From Limonium bicolor (lineage: Eukaryota; Streptophyta; Magnoliopsida; Caryophyllales; Plumbaginaceae), in NCBI GenBank assembly GCA_023374045.1, contig CM041776.1:40678171-40742170 (forward strand): a stretch of 64,000 nt of DNA, given 5' to 3'. Below, one piece after another: positions 1-10,601 of this stretch. The notes under the pieces are model-generated. The model did no database searches, was not told the origin of the DNA, and saw nothing but the letters and a program-made list of their open reading frames with translations. Each line of letters starts with the position of its first letter. The first letter of the stretch is position 1. Both the position numbers and the translations under genes were made by a program.

Positions 1-1448
1 GAAACCGACTCAAGCAAGACTAGGTGTAATCTTACCATACATGCATTGCATTAAAAAAAACATTCAACAAAAATCCAAAATCAGTCATCTTCATTGTCAA
101 TACTTCATGCATCCTATACGTAGTAATTCCATATTACCACAACATATTGCATGGTAGATAGTTGCATTTGCACACTTCCATATCGGAACGACATCTTTGG
201 GAAAAAAATCTTGTGAGATTGGTTCAATTGAATGTCTGAATCACTAAACTCTCTACCCGTTAATTCACATAAGGGTCTAATCAAAATCAGCACCATAAAC
301 ACAGTGAGTAATGTGCGAAGAGCGGTATTTTCCCTTGAATTTCGAATGAGGATATTGGACAATCCAATGAGCGATGAGAGCAGATAGAGCGAGTCCATAG
401 AGGTAAAACCATGAGCGACTTATGCATTCTTTGAGCACATGGAGAGGCACAATTCATAGCGAGATCAATGTCGATAAACAAGATACGAACTGTGATTCAT
501 GCAAAGATCCAAGAATAGTAAGAAAACAATCATTGACTAATGAGGATGATGAGGCACTTAGGAATAAAAATCCCCACAAAACCAAAAGTCTTTGGCTGCC
601 CTGTACATAACCCCTTAGTGAGCCCCGCTGAGCCTTTCATGAAAAACCCTTTCTTAAGAAGCTCTACAACATGCCAACCCACATACATATACTTACTCGC
701 CCTTGCAATAGAGGATCTCAAAGGAGCCAGAGCCATGGTCCCTCCCCATCATCTTTCACAAAAACGGCAAGCAAAATGTTTCAAAAGATTAGTGAGTCAA
801 TGCAACTTTGAAGTCAAACACCAAAAAGAACACCAAAATATTCAAGATAATCAATGAGTCAATGCAACTCCAAGTTGAAAGCCAAAATACAAAGCAAAGA
901 ATGTTGGAGAAAATCGATGAGCCAAGGTGAGTTCTGAAAGTAAGGAGAAAGAAAGTGAAAATCACACACCAAAAAGGAAAAGAAGAAAAAGCAAACCATA
1001 CACCACAGCAGGAGAAGGAGAAAATAAGCAAAAGGACCAATGATGTCCCGTAGAGACCGACAAAATGTTCTCAAAACCTGTCTAATCATTCCACCCATGG
1101 TGAAGGTGATATATATATCCTCTATTCCACAAAAGCTCCACAATTCCCAAATAAATCCCACAGTCCCGTGTGACATACATCATACCCCTCAGCCCCGTTA
1201 TAACCCAATAAAAGACCTCTGACTAATATGTCAATGAGCGTTAACTGAAAGTATCGGAACTGAACCATGAATCATAAGCTCTGTACTTGTTATCAACATG
1301 TCCTGTCATACTAAAGGGACCATGAGCGAATGAGTGTGACCTTAACCCACAAGGTCTTCTGAGTGCGAGTGACTCTTTGATCGAAGCACTGCAAACAAGG
1401 AAATTATTCTACTAAAACTAAATTGAAAAAACCTAGAAATTAATAACA
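1..1448. other. Anonymous AT-rich DNA, no gene
   Basis: No reading frame here resembles a known protein; the open frames are short, overlap on both strands and show no domain. The text is A-rich on the plus strand with loose short repeats (for example two similar 'agtcaatgcaact' passages near 795 and 856). It is probably repeat-derived because it abuts an LTR fragment, but I cannot assign a family. Confidence 0.5.
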
Positions 1449-2367
1449 TGAAAAGCCTGTCGGGTTGCAAAAATCCCGGTCGCAATAGTATAGCTAACAG
1501 AAGCAACCGGGTATCAATCCATGGGACTTGAAGAAATAAGCCTAATCCGAAGAAAACTAGAAGTTTAGGGGGTTGTGAATTGTTTTTGTAACTGAATTTA
1601 GTAAATGCAAATCAAAAACTAAATGAACGATTAATGAAAGTAACTTGATGAGTTCAGTAAAATGAATGGTACTCCGGGTTCGGGTTGTTCTTTACTGGAT
1701 AAATCTAGCCAAACCTACAGTTTAATTATGAGAAACGGACAGGCCAATTCTTTTTTTTACTCTCTTCAATGCTAAATCCTAGTTCATTGAAGAGCTCACC
1801 TATCAGAACATGTCAACTCTAATCTAGAAGCAGGCAAAACACATATAGGCAGAATACGTGCAAAGAATTATTAGCAGTTGCAGGAAAATTATCTATCCGA
1901 CTAATCTTTCTACAAATCTCCAGATTAATTTGAACTTCCTGTTAATCACCTTATCTGATCAAAACAGGATTCGCAAAACAACTCTATAAATGTGCAAATT
2001 TAATAGAGAAGATGAATGATTAGCATTAACCTAGAAACAATCCGATACAATCTCATAACCAAATTACAGAAATTCTAACTATCTTGTATCCATTGCGAAC
2101 AACCCTTCCCCAGAGTTATCCCTACTAGCCAAACATATTCACAAAACAGACAAAGAAAAGAGATTGAGAAATCATCTGGAATAGAAAACTTCTAAATTCG
2201 CTCCGCTGTCCTGATCTGGAGTTCGCCGGGCTAGAGGTTGAAGATGATGGTGGTGATGGTGATGATCGATGATGATGGTGATGGAGCGAGGGGAGGCGTG
2301 ATGTGAGAGCCTCTCTGAGGCATCTGGCGTGAATACCTCTGTTCTCCCAACCCTCGGTGACTTTTTA
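1449..2367 (-). repeat. Athila-like LTR fragment (second family)
   Basis: The start (aaaagcctgtcgggttgc, then a short gap, then cccggtcgc) parallels the terminal part of the Athila LTR at 13425 (gtaaaaacctaacggcaag, then ccggtcg). Its reverse complement also matches the end of the plus-strand LTR fragment near 26960-27062. It therefore looks like the 3' end of a different Athila-like LTR in minus orientation. It contains a GATGGT-type triplet-rich tract (about 2240-2285). It is cut at 2367 by the 3' LTR of the main Athila element, with no target duplication visible. Confidence 0.6.
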
Positions 2368-4103
2368 TAAAAACCTAACGGCAAGAATACCGGTCGATTA
2401 TAGCAAGTTTTCCTAGAAGTGTCCCTCCAGGTTATCGAATCCAGGGGAGGCAGCGTTTTAGTTTGATTAATATTTAAGATCAAAACAAAGTAAAATAACT
2501 CAAGTAACAGGGGGTTTTGTTTGTTTGGATTGCTAAAGTATAAAACAAGAATGCAAATAAGATCAAAGGTGACAAATACAACACAGTGGGAAAAATGATG
2601 ATATTTTTGGTTTAATAAACAAGGAAAATTCCGGTTCACTACTCCTCCAAACTCTTCGGTTCCTGTCTCAATGTGTTTACCAAATTTAGACTAAAATCCT
2701 AGAACATAAATACTTCACGTTCGGTCTCCCGCTCGGTGAATTCTAATTAACAACTAATAAATTCTAACTCTCGTTATAAATTTACTAATTGCTAACAGCC
2801 TTAAGGATAATCTAGTTTAATGATCAGTTAATATCCTAGAGGAATTACCGTCTCTAAATTAACCGGTGTTGTTCCTGTTGTCTGTTATCTACCGCAGTTC
2901 TCACTTGTAAGCAGATAAACCGATAAAATCAAGTACTTGGCCAAATCACAAGATTTATAAAGATAAATAAGGAACAACACTTTAATCTGTTAAAATGGTA
3001 AATCACAAAGATAATGGAACCTCAGAATTTGGATTACATAGCAAACCGAAATTTATGAAAACTACTCAGCCATGGAAACGAAAATACTGCAACAATATGT
3101 GAATAACATTTAAGAAGAAAAAGAAGAAGAAACTCTGTTTTAAGGTTCTTTGATGGAGTCTCTGTGCACAATCAGCAGTTTCCTCTGCTCAATCTTCACT
3201 TGTTGAAGTCTCCAGCTGCTTGATGGAAAATGGTGATATGAATGATACGTGAAAATGGATGGTGAATGGAGTTGAGGTGTTTTTGCTCTCTGCAGAATTG
3301 TGTATGGTGTTTAATGGAAAGTGGTGATGAATGGAACGTGAGAAAATGAGATGGAGATGGATGGAGAGTGTGAGATGCTTCTCTGCAGGATTGTGTGTTT
3401 GAATGAGAAGGAGAGAGCTCTATTTATAGAGCCTCTGTATTGATACGTAACAACAGTTTATGGTGGTGGAGATGAGGTTGGAATTAGTGAGTGGAATGGT
3501 GGATGGTGTTGCTGGTTTTAGGGAAATAATTGGGTTTAGTGGGATTAGAAGATGGAAAGTAGTAGCAGTGCATGAGGGTCTGGAAAGTGAGGACGTAATG
3601 GATGGGCGGCGGTTTTAGAAAATATTCTCGTTTCTTCTTTTCGCGGGCTACAGATCATCGCTTCCAGTAATATGGTCTGGGACTTAAGTCTTGTATCAAG
3701 TCCCGGACCATAGTGTCAAAACAGGTCGAGACTTACAAATCTGTGTGGTCCGGGACTTAAGTTTTGTACAAAGTCCCGGACCATATTTGAATTCCAGTCG
3801 AGATCGATGCTTCATAGTGGTCCGGGACTTAAGTTATGCAACAAGTCCCGGACCATGTCTGTATTTAGGTCGAGATTTAGTTTCTTGATTCCATTTTAGC
3901 TTGTTTGATTTGCCATGCATTCCATAAGTGATATGAGTGTGTTTCCTTTGAGATAAAAACCTGAAAAAGCACACAAAAACCATAAAAGAAGATAACTGCA
4001 ACAAAAACATAAAATTGCTCATAAGATAGGAATTTATCAGTCAATGGTAACGGATTAGGTATCAAAAGACCCCTTTAGAAATAGATAAATTCCTGACTTA
4101 TCA
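2368..4103 (-). repeat. 3' LTR of the Athila-type element
   Basis: Homologous over its length to 13425-15197, starting at taaaaacctaacggc and ending ...gacttatca, which is TGATAAGTC at the sense LTR start. The outer terminus TGTTGGG is lost. Compared with the 5' LTR it has scattered substitutions and single-base indels and only three copies of the GGTCCGGGACTT hairpin, against four. A TATA-like CTATAAATA (sense) lies at 3421-3429. Confidence 0.9.
3674..3854 (+). repeat. Hairpin array A: three units in the Athila 3' LTR
   Basis: Hairpins at 3674-3709, 3747-3782 and 3819-3854. Each is 36 bp: arm GGTCCGGGACTT, 12-nt loop, arm AAGTCCCGGACC. The first has one G-T wobble (GGTCTGGG). Period 72-73 bp. 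Spacers carry a GTCGAGA motif read on the plus strand, so the array is antisense to the element. In sense it lies upstream of the LTR TATA box. Confidence 0.9.
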
Positions 4104-4140
4104 ACATCCCCACACTTAACCTTTGCTTGTCCTCAAGCAA
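4104..4140 (-). other. Polypurine tract plus tetraloop hairpin (3' LTR boundary)
   Basis: Directly inside the 3' LTR, the plus strand reads acatccccacactt (4104-4117); in sense this is AAGTGTGGGGATGT, a polypurine tract that would prime plus-strand DNA. Next to it at 4123-4140 is an inverted repeat TTGCTTG-TCCT-CAAGCAA, a 7-bp stem with an AGGA loop in sense RNA. The role of the hairpin is inference. Confidence 0.85.
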
Positions 4141-5026
4141 TTACTGCACGCAAAATGTACCAGATTTTCAAAAGCGGGGATTTATCAAGTCAGGGAAATG
4201 TTCAAGGAAATCTAATGCTGAAAGACGGTCAAAAGAAACAACGACTAGTACTGCAAGTTTTTTTTTTTTTAAACAGTGAAGCTAGGGTGTTTGTCAAATG
4301 CATGAGACTATAACTGTTAATTCAAACTGTACTCAGGGCTTTACTTTCCTTTTTCTTTCCACAATTCATTGGACGACAAGGGGCAAGAAGTAATGTCATA
4401 TTCCACATTACCTTTCATTGCCACATACTCATAATCAAGGAAGAATTTGCAATAAACTTGTTTAGCATGAAAGAACTTTCCTTCCAATTTTTCTGAGTAA
4501 GCATCATTCATTTCGTCCCCTCAGACTTTTTCTCCCCATCCTTGTAGCGGTGTTGGGCCTTCTATCCCAGATCAGATGATCTTAGGTAGATGAGTGATGA
4601 GGCACTCCAAGGGCTTAATTACCGAATGGGAGAGGCCTGTTCCGGTTCAGAGTAGTAGAGGAGTACCTTGCCTTTGTCCTTTCCTTCCTTTCATTCCAAA
4701 ACTTTCCAAAAGCCCCAAGTTAGTTCAAACAAAATGGTCACAGATTGGTCTCACCTTTTATTGAAGGAAATAGATGCAAATTTTAACCAAAATTGACAAT
4801 CCAAGCAGTATAACCAAAGTTCTTATGACCGAAATTTCAGATTAAATCTCAAAAATGTTTGCTACTTGTATATTATTCCCGACTGATGCATCTGACCACA
4901 GATGAAAACCAAGTATGTCGAATTAAATTTTTTTTTTGTGGAGGGCCATCAAAGGTAAAGTGAAGGGGGAATAAGTACTGCCAGGAGCTACAGAAAACAA
5001 TTAATTAGATGTGTAACCCCCTTACT
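4141..5026 (-). other. Non-coding 3' region of the Athila-type element
   Basis: Lies between the two PPT-like modules downstream of ORF3. No recognisable protein is seen in any frame. Homopolymer tracts occur at about 4260-4270 and 4927-4935. It corresponds to the long untranslated 3' region usual in Athila elements. Confidence 0.7.
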
Positions 5027-5067
5027 ACATCCCCACACTTAAGAGAATAGCAATGTCCTCATTGCTA
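5027..5067 (-). other. Second PPT-like tract plus tetraloop hairpin inside the element
   Basis: An exact copy of the 14-nt boundary tract (acatccccacactt) at 5027-5040 is followed at 5048-5067 by an inverted repeat TAGCAATG-TCCT-CATTGCTA. The 8-bp stem differs in sequence from that at 4123-4140 but has the same loop. It lies about 0.92 kb from the boundary PPT and about 420 bp downstream of the ORF3 stop. A role as an additional plus-strand primer is inference. Confidence 0.75.
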
Positions 5068-5484
5068 CTAGAATGTGAATTAGAGTGCAAGAGAGAAAAT
5101 AGGACTCCCCTGAATAATTGGTGAAGATGATGTCCCCACACTCATGACAAGGAATGGGAGACTGAAGGAGGGTTGTGAAAATTTCGGCAGAGTCTCCTTT
5201 GTTTTCTTTTGATATCGCACACAAAAATACGGTAGTCCTGTGTGAATATAGTAGCAGCAGATAATGTGTTGCAACAAAGTTAAGGAATATAACAAGCAGT
5301 GGCAGTAGCAGAGGTGCTAAAATAACCATAACAATCCAACCAGAAAGGGAAAAGTACCAGCAAATCAAACCTAACAAGCTAAAAGTCATTAAAACAACAC
5401 AAACGTCAAAGTCAGCTTAAAATCCAGAAGGGCAATAAAAGAGAGATAAACCGATGTAGCAGGTGGCATAAACCAAATCATAGA

Positions 5485-6822
5485 CTACCGCCGGGGCATG
5501 CGCCAAGACTCTAACTGGGAGAAGCGCTCATCGTAAGTCTGGAAGCGGGCCTCCTGCTGAGCCTGGTACTCAGCAAACTGAGCAGCCTGCTGAGCCTGAT
5601 ACTCAGCAAACTGAGCAGCCTGTCGAGCCTCGTACTCAGTATGACGAGTCTCTAAAGCTGTGAGCCTCTCACCATATCCATCTAGACGACTCGCAAAGCC
5701 GTCAAAGTATGCTGTAGCGGTCCCCCTCCAATCTCTGAACTCGTGTAGCAACTGCTCATAACCCGGGGCCGGAGCAGCAGGCATCGGGAAGTCCGGGATC
5801 TCACCACCAGCAGCATCAGCAGCCGCATCAGCAGCGGCCTCAACCTCATCAACAGCCTCAGCCTCATCAGCAACCTCAGCAACTCTGGGTGCGCGTGCAG
5901 CTCGTCGGCGCTTCACCCACTGGTCATCGATCTTCTCCCACTGATAGAATCTCATCATTGTCATATCGAGAGGGGACCGAGGATACTGCATTTCTTCGTC
6001 AGATACATCCACCATCTTGGCAGCCAGTAGTGAGGATATGAGGTGTGGAAATGGGAGAGAGGCGGAGTGATCTGTCTGAACCACCCGGACCATAGAAGTA
6101 AAGATGATGCGATGCATACCAGGAGGGACCCCTGCAGCGGCATAGGCGTCGTCCAAGATGTAACGCATAAGCCAGCAGTCATACTCATTCAAATCGGCGC
6201 ACTCCCGGGGGCGAACATTAGACATCAGTACCCCCAAAATCAAACGCTCTCGAGGGGTGGGTAGTTTATCCCCTGTGACAACCTGCTTGTCCCGGTTATT
6301 CCTACGCTGCCTATTTTGAACTTCGGGGTCATGGACAATCAAGTTAATATAGTGCTCCTTAGCTTGTCTAGTCAATAACGGCATATTTGCCCTGTTCTCT
6401 GCAGTCGGCATCCGAACAGCTATGGGCAAGTTCATACAACGCCTAATGCTCATGGGGTCCACAGAAATATTCACGCCTTTGACCACAGAATTAATCATAT
6501 CCCCATTATCACTCACCGTCGCATTGGCATAGAACAACTTAACCAGTCTCGGGTAAAATCTCCCTCCCCGAGTCAGCAGACACACCCATCTTCGTGCATT
6601 AAACAGTGTTTCTAAATCAAATTCAGCAATTAAGGTCGGACACACTGACCTTTCAGGTAGTATTTTTCTCTCGCGAGCATGGTACCAATTCCTAGCCGCT
6701 TCATTGATGAAGTCGGAATCAACGGTCTCCCGGACCCGGAGTGGGGCCGCATCGGGTGATGGTGGTGCAGCGGTGGATGAGGAGGCGCCGGCGGTGGTGC
6801 GTCTAGCTCTTTTGGGTGCCAT
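5485..6822 (-). CDS. Athila ORF3, plant retrotransposon protein in env-like position
   Basis: Intact 445-residue frame, the only undamaged long ORF of the element, from ATG at 6822 to a stop at 5485. The N-terminus is basic (MAPKRARR) then Ser/Ala/Pro-rich. Residues about 35-260 form the conserved region of the 'putative plant transposon protein' family common in Athila elements, with hydrophobic and aromatic blocks around RRWVCLL and FYPRLVKLFYANA. An acidic Ala/Glu/Asp-rich linker follows (about 310-345), then a C-terminal Gln/Ala-rich, predicted coiled-coil region with near-identical EYQAQQAAQFA units. I see no signal peptide and no convincing transmembrane segment, so its env-like position does not show that it is an envelope protein. 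It lies downstream of integrase and a hairpin array and would need a spliced or subgenomic RNA or internal promoter. Its molecular function is unknown. Confidence 0.85.
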   Translation of the reverse strand: MAPKRARRTTAGASSSTAAPPSPDAAPLRVRETVDSDFINEAARNWYHARERKILPERSVCPTLIAEFDLETLFNARRWVCLLTRGGRFYPRLVKLFYANATVSDNGDMINSVVKGVNISVDPMSIRRCMNLPIAVRMPTAENRANMPLLTRQAKEHYINLIVHDPEVQNRQRRNNRDKQVVTGDKLPTPRERLILGVLMSNVRPRECADLNEYDCWLMRYILDDAYAAAGVPPGMHRIIFTSMVRVVQTDHSASLPFPHLISSLLAAKMVDVSDEEMQYPRSPLDMTMMRFYQWEKIDDQWVKRRRAARAPRVAEVADEAEAVDEVEAAADAAADAAGGEIPDFPMPAAPAPGYEQLLHEFRDWRGTATAYFDGFASRLDGYGERLTALETRHTEYEARQAAQFAEYQAQQAAQFAEYQAQQEARFQTYDERFSQLESWRMPRR

Positions 6823-7354
6823 TGAATTTTTGGATTAATGAGTAGTGAAGGATTTGTTTAGCGGGTGGGCAAGGGCAAGTTGCGGTGGAGATTTGGAACG
6901 AGGGTAAGGGAGTGGGTGTTGGGCTGTAAGGTGGAGGCGAGGGCGTGGTTTGAAGGCGACAGAGGAGTGGTGGTAACGGGATAGAGGGGTGGCTGGTGGT
7001 GACAATGTGGTGTGGTGTTGGATTCGAGTGGGAAGCTGGGTGGAGATTGCGACAGAGAGGGAGTTGGGTGGTGTTACGGGGCGAAGAGTCGATGGAGGTT
7101 GGCGGTGACGATGGGTGTGCGAAGGTGAGAGCAGAGGTGGGTGGTGTTGGCGATGTCGGAAGAGAGGAAGGGTGGGTGGTGTGTTGGTGGCGCGAAGAAC
7201 CAGGGCGGAGCGGTGATGGTGAGGTGTTGGAGAGATTGGGCGAGAGAAGGTAAGAGGCGAGAGCGAGAGAGGGAGTTAGGGATTTGAGTGAGATTGAAGA
7301 GAGGCGCGAGAATGAAGACGACCGTGTTTCATTTTTTTTTTCGTAAGCTTCGTT
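6823..7354 (-). promoter_or_regulatory. CT-rich (sense) leader upstream of ORF3
   Basis: On the plus strand this is a strikingly G-rich, GGTGG/GAGAG-rich tract. In ORF3 sense it is a C/T-rich stretch like many plant 5' leaders. No protein fits either strand; the open plus-strand frame near 7000-7250 is a by-product of low complexity. It may be the leader or promoter region for ORF3, which is inference from position and composition only. Confidence 0.4.
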
Positions 7355-7607
7355 GGTCCGGGACCTAGGATATGCATGAGGTCCCGGACCGCTATGCTAA
7401 AATAGGTCGAGAGTGCCTCTTGTTTTGGGTCCGGGACTTAAGATTTGTAAAAAGTCCCGGACCATTATCTCCAATTCTCGGAAATGTTCTCACTCGTGGG
7501 TCCGGGACTTAAGATTTGGATCAAGTCCCGGACCACCCCCTTAAATCTGTTCGAGAGTCGCCTTCCTTCCTGGTCCGGGACTTTGGTCCTGTAACATGTC
7601 CCGGACC
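7355..7607 (+). repeat. Hairpin array B: four units inside the Athila element
   Basis: Hairpins at 7355-7390, 7428-7463, 7499-7534 and 7572-7607; period 71-73 bp, each 36 bp. Arms are GGTCCGGGACTT/AAGTCCCGGACC or variants (the first uses GGTCCGGGACCT with GAGGTCCCGGACC; the last is GGTCCGGGAC with GTCCCGGACC). Spacers contain TCGAGAG on the plus strand. The array lies between the integrase end and ORF3, an internal copy of the LTR array. Confidence 0.9.
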
Positions 7608-7829
7608 ACTCTGTTTATTTCAACCGAAGAATTGCCTCAGTGTGCTCTGTTTCTCCTCCTTCATCCCTCCTACACTGTGACAACAAACAACTAAAGGAAA
7701 ACAACTAACAAGGGAATTAGCACATGTAAAAATGAATTAAAATGAAAATCAAGAGGATAGAAGAAAAGAGATTGGGTTGCCTCCCAATGAGCTGCCCGTC
7801 TTTTCGGTCTTTGGCTAGACCTTGGTGCA

Positions 7830-9063
7830 TCAGTTTGAAGAATTAGGGTCCCGGAGCAAAAGTGTTGAATGAGCCATATCAACATTGCTCCCTTGGTATA
7901 ATTTCAACTGTGATCCGTTAACTTTGAATGCTTCTCCTTTCTCGTTGACTAACCAATGACTCCATAAGGGGAAACATCGGTAACTGTGAATGGACCGGAC
8001 CAGCGAGATTTCAGTTTTCCCGGAAATAATTTCAGTCGTGAATTGAACATTAGCACTTGGTCACCAATTCGAAACTCTCGTTTCACAAGCAATTTATCAT
8101 GCCATCTCTTAGTCCGTTCCTTGTAGATCTTGGCATTTTCATAGGCCTCTTCTCGGAATTCGTCTAGTTCACACAACTGTAGTTTCCTTTCCTCACCGGC
8201 CTTCTGCAGATCACAATTTAGAACTTTAAGTGCCCAAAATGATTTATGTTCCAGTTCTACCGGAAGATGACACGCCTTCCCAAAAACCAATTTGTAAGGA
8301 GACATTCCCAAGGGTGTCTTATAGGCTGTCCGATAAGCCCACAAGGCGTCATCTAATTTCATAGACCAATCTTACGAGATGAACTAACAGATTTCTGTAG
8401 AATCCACTTAATTTCCCTGTTAGTTACCTCAGCTTGCCCATTGGTCTGTGGATGATAAGGTAGGATACCTTGTGTCTTACTCCATACTTTTGCAACAAGG
8501 CTTCAAACTGCTTGTTACAAAAGTGGGATCCTCCATCACTTATGATTGCTCGTGGTACACCAAACCTAGTGAAAATGTTTTTCTTCAAAAATTTCAGCAC
8601 AACCTTTGCATCATTAGTAGGTGCAGCCACTGCTTCAGCCCATTTAGTCACGTAATCGACAGCCACCAAAATATAGAGGTTGGAATGTGAAGAAGGAAAT
8701 GGCCCCATGAAGTCAATCCCCCATAAATCAAATGGTTCCACCTCCAAGATGTAATTTAAGGGCATCTCAAGCTTTCGTGAAAGGTTACCTTGGCGCTGAC
8801 AGCTATCACATGTGGATACAAATGCATGGCAGTCTTTATGTAGTGTTTCCAAAAGAAACCTGCCTCCAATACTTAGCTGCTGTCTTGGCGGGCCCGAAGT
8901 GTCCTCCTACTTCTCTTGCGTGACAGTGGATAAGGATGTCTCTTGTTTCAGCACCTGGAACACATCTGCGAATCATCCCGTCCGCGCAAACCTTGAAGAG
9001 AAAAGGATCGTCCCAAAGGTAATGCTTCACTGTGGAGAAGAACTTCTTCTGCTGATATGACAA
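7830..9063 (-). pseudogene. Athila integrase, frameshifted
   Basis: Would insert the cDNA into host DNA. Three frame pieces are visible. The N-terminal zinc-binding part is at 9063-8836 (H...[14 protein letters not shown], continuing to DSCQR in the next frame). The catalytic core begins at 8852-8424 with DFMGPF (first Asp) and SDGGSHF (second Asp). The C-terminal piece is at 8362-7949 ([48 protein letters not shown]). The catalytic Glu region falls at the frame break near 8430-8470, where the usual YHPQTNGQ motif is scrambled. A stop follows SPYGVIG near 7950; recognisable sequence continues out of frame to about 7830. No separate chromodomain is apparent, as expected for Athila. Confidence 0.88.
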
Positions 9064-9086
9064 TTCTGGAGGAATAATGCCCTTGG

Positions 9087-10601
9087 CTAGGTAGTTTGCA
9101 ATATCGGCATACCAAGGGTCCGTGGGACAACTGATCGAGTAGACAAACTCATCAGGAAAATACTCGTTAATCGGTTGCCATCATCTGGAATTTCCATACG
9201 GGATAAGTGATCTGCCACTCCATTCTGTGCTCCAGGTTTGTCCCTAATTTCAATGTCAAACTCCTGCAAAAGTAAAATCCATCTGATTAAACGAGGTTTA
9301 GCATCAACTTTTCCAAAGAGATACCTGAGAGCGGAATGGTCGGTGTGCACAATGACTTTGCTGCCAATAATGTATGGTCGAAACTTGTCGCATGCAAAGA
9401 CAATTGCCAGCAGCTCCTTCTCCGTTGTTGTGTAGTTCTTTTGTGCCTCATTCATAGTCTTACTAGCATAGTAGACTATCCTCAATACCTTGTCATGCCT
9501 CTGGCCCAAAGCTGCTCCTAATGCGTAATCGCTGGCATCACACATTATCTCAAAAGGTAATGACCAATCAGGAGCGACAATAATAGGTGCAGAAACCAAA
9601 TTAGCCTTGAGCAAATTAAAAGCATCTAAGCACTCTTTCGTGAATTCAAATTTCGCATCTTTAATTAACAGATCACAAAGAGGCTTAGAGATCTTAGAGA
9701 AATCCTTAACGAAACGCCTATAAAAACCTGCATGACCGAGAAAACTTCGGACATCCTTTACCGATGATGGTGGTGGAAGTTGCTCTATGACCTCAATCTT
9801 TGATTTGTCTACCTCGATCCCCTCCTTAGAAATCTTATGTCCGAGCACGATGCCTTCCTGCACCATAAAGTGGCACTTCTCCCAATTGAGCACCAAGTTA
9901 GTCTCTTTGCACCTAGCTAAGATTAAATCCAAGTCTCTCAAGCATGAATCAAAAGTAGGTCCAAAGACAGAAAAATCATCCATAAAGATTTCGATGCATT
10001 TTTCAATAAAATCAGCAAAGATAGCAGTCATGCATCTTTGAAATGTAGCTGGTGCATTACACAAACCAAAGGGCATGCGTCGGTAAGCGTAAGTACCATA
10101 GGGACATGTAAAAGTAGTTTTCTCTTGGTCTTCCTTAGCAATTGGAATTTGAAAGTAACCGGAGTAACCATCTAAGAAACAGTAATAGTCTTGTCCTGCA
10201 AGCCTCTCCAACATCTGATCAATGAAAGGAAGGGGGAAATGGTCTTTCCTAGTAGCGGCATTTAATTTCCTATAATCAATGCAAACTCTATGCCCGGTAA
10301 TAGTACGCTGAGGAATTAATTCACCTTTATCATTAGGCACCACAGTTAAACCTCCTTTCTTAGGTACGACCTGTGTAGGACTTACCCATTCGCTGTCAGA
10401 AATAGGGTAAATGATACCTGCATCCAAGAGCTTGATGACTTCCTTTTTAACCACCTCTTTCATGTGCGGGTTCAGTCTTCTTTGAGGTTGTCTTGCTGGT
10501 TTGTCATTCTCCTCAAGGTAAATGCGGTGAGTGCAGAATGTAGGGGCAATGCCTTTGATGTCAGCAATAGACCACCCTAATGCCTCTTTGTTCTTCTTCA
10601 A
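9087..10601 (-). pseudogene. Athila reverse transcriptase-RNase H segment of pol
   Basis: A 504-residue open stretch of the polyprotein, itself uninterrupted but cut off by frameshifts on both sides. RT motifs: [13 protein letters not shown] near residues 72-84, [12 protein letters not shown] with the first catalytic Asp at about 144, [13 protein letters not shown] near 176-188, and the YxDD-equivalent FMDD at 206-209. RNase H follows with [25 protein letters not shown] and [11 protein letters not shown] supplying the acidic residues. The segment ends shortly after the conserved VADHLSRM, then runs out of frame. The true N-terminal extension reads on in another frame from about 10602 to 10650. 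The domain would copy element RNA to DNA, but as a polyprotein fragment it is unlikely to be made normally. Confidence 0.92.

Noticed and set aside
2172..2639. 155-codon minus-strand frame with His run
   Set aside because: Spans the junction of two LTRs and a GATGGT triplet tract; an accidental frame.
5039..5389. 116-codon hydrophobic minus-strand frame that could suggest a membrane or envelope protein
   Set aside because: Overlaps the second PPT-hairpin module in the Athila 3' non-coding region and has no family similarity or supporting context.
6996..7253. 85-codon Gly/Trp-rich plus-strand frame
   Set aside because: By-product of the G-rich low-complexity strand upstream of ORF3; composition is unlike a folded protein.
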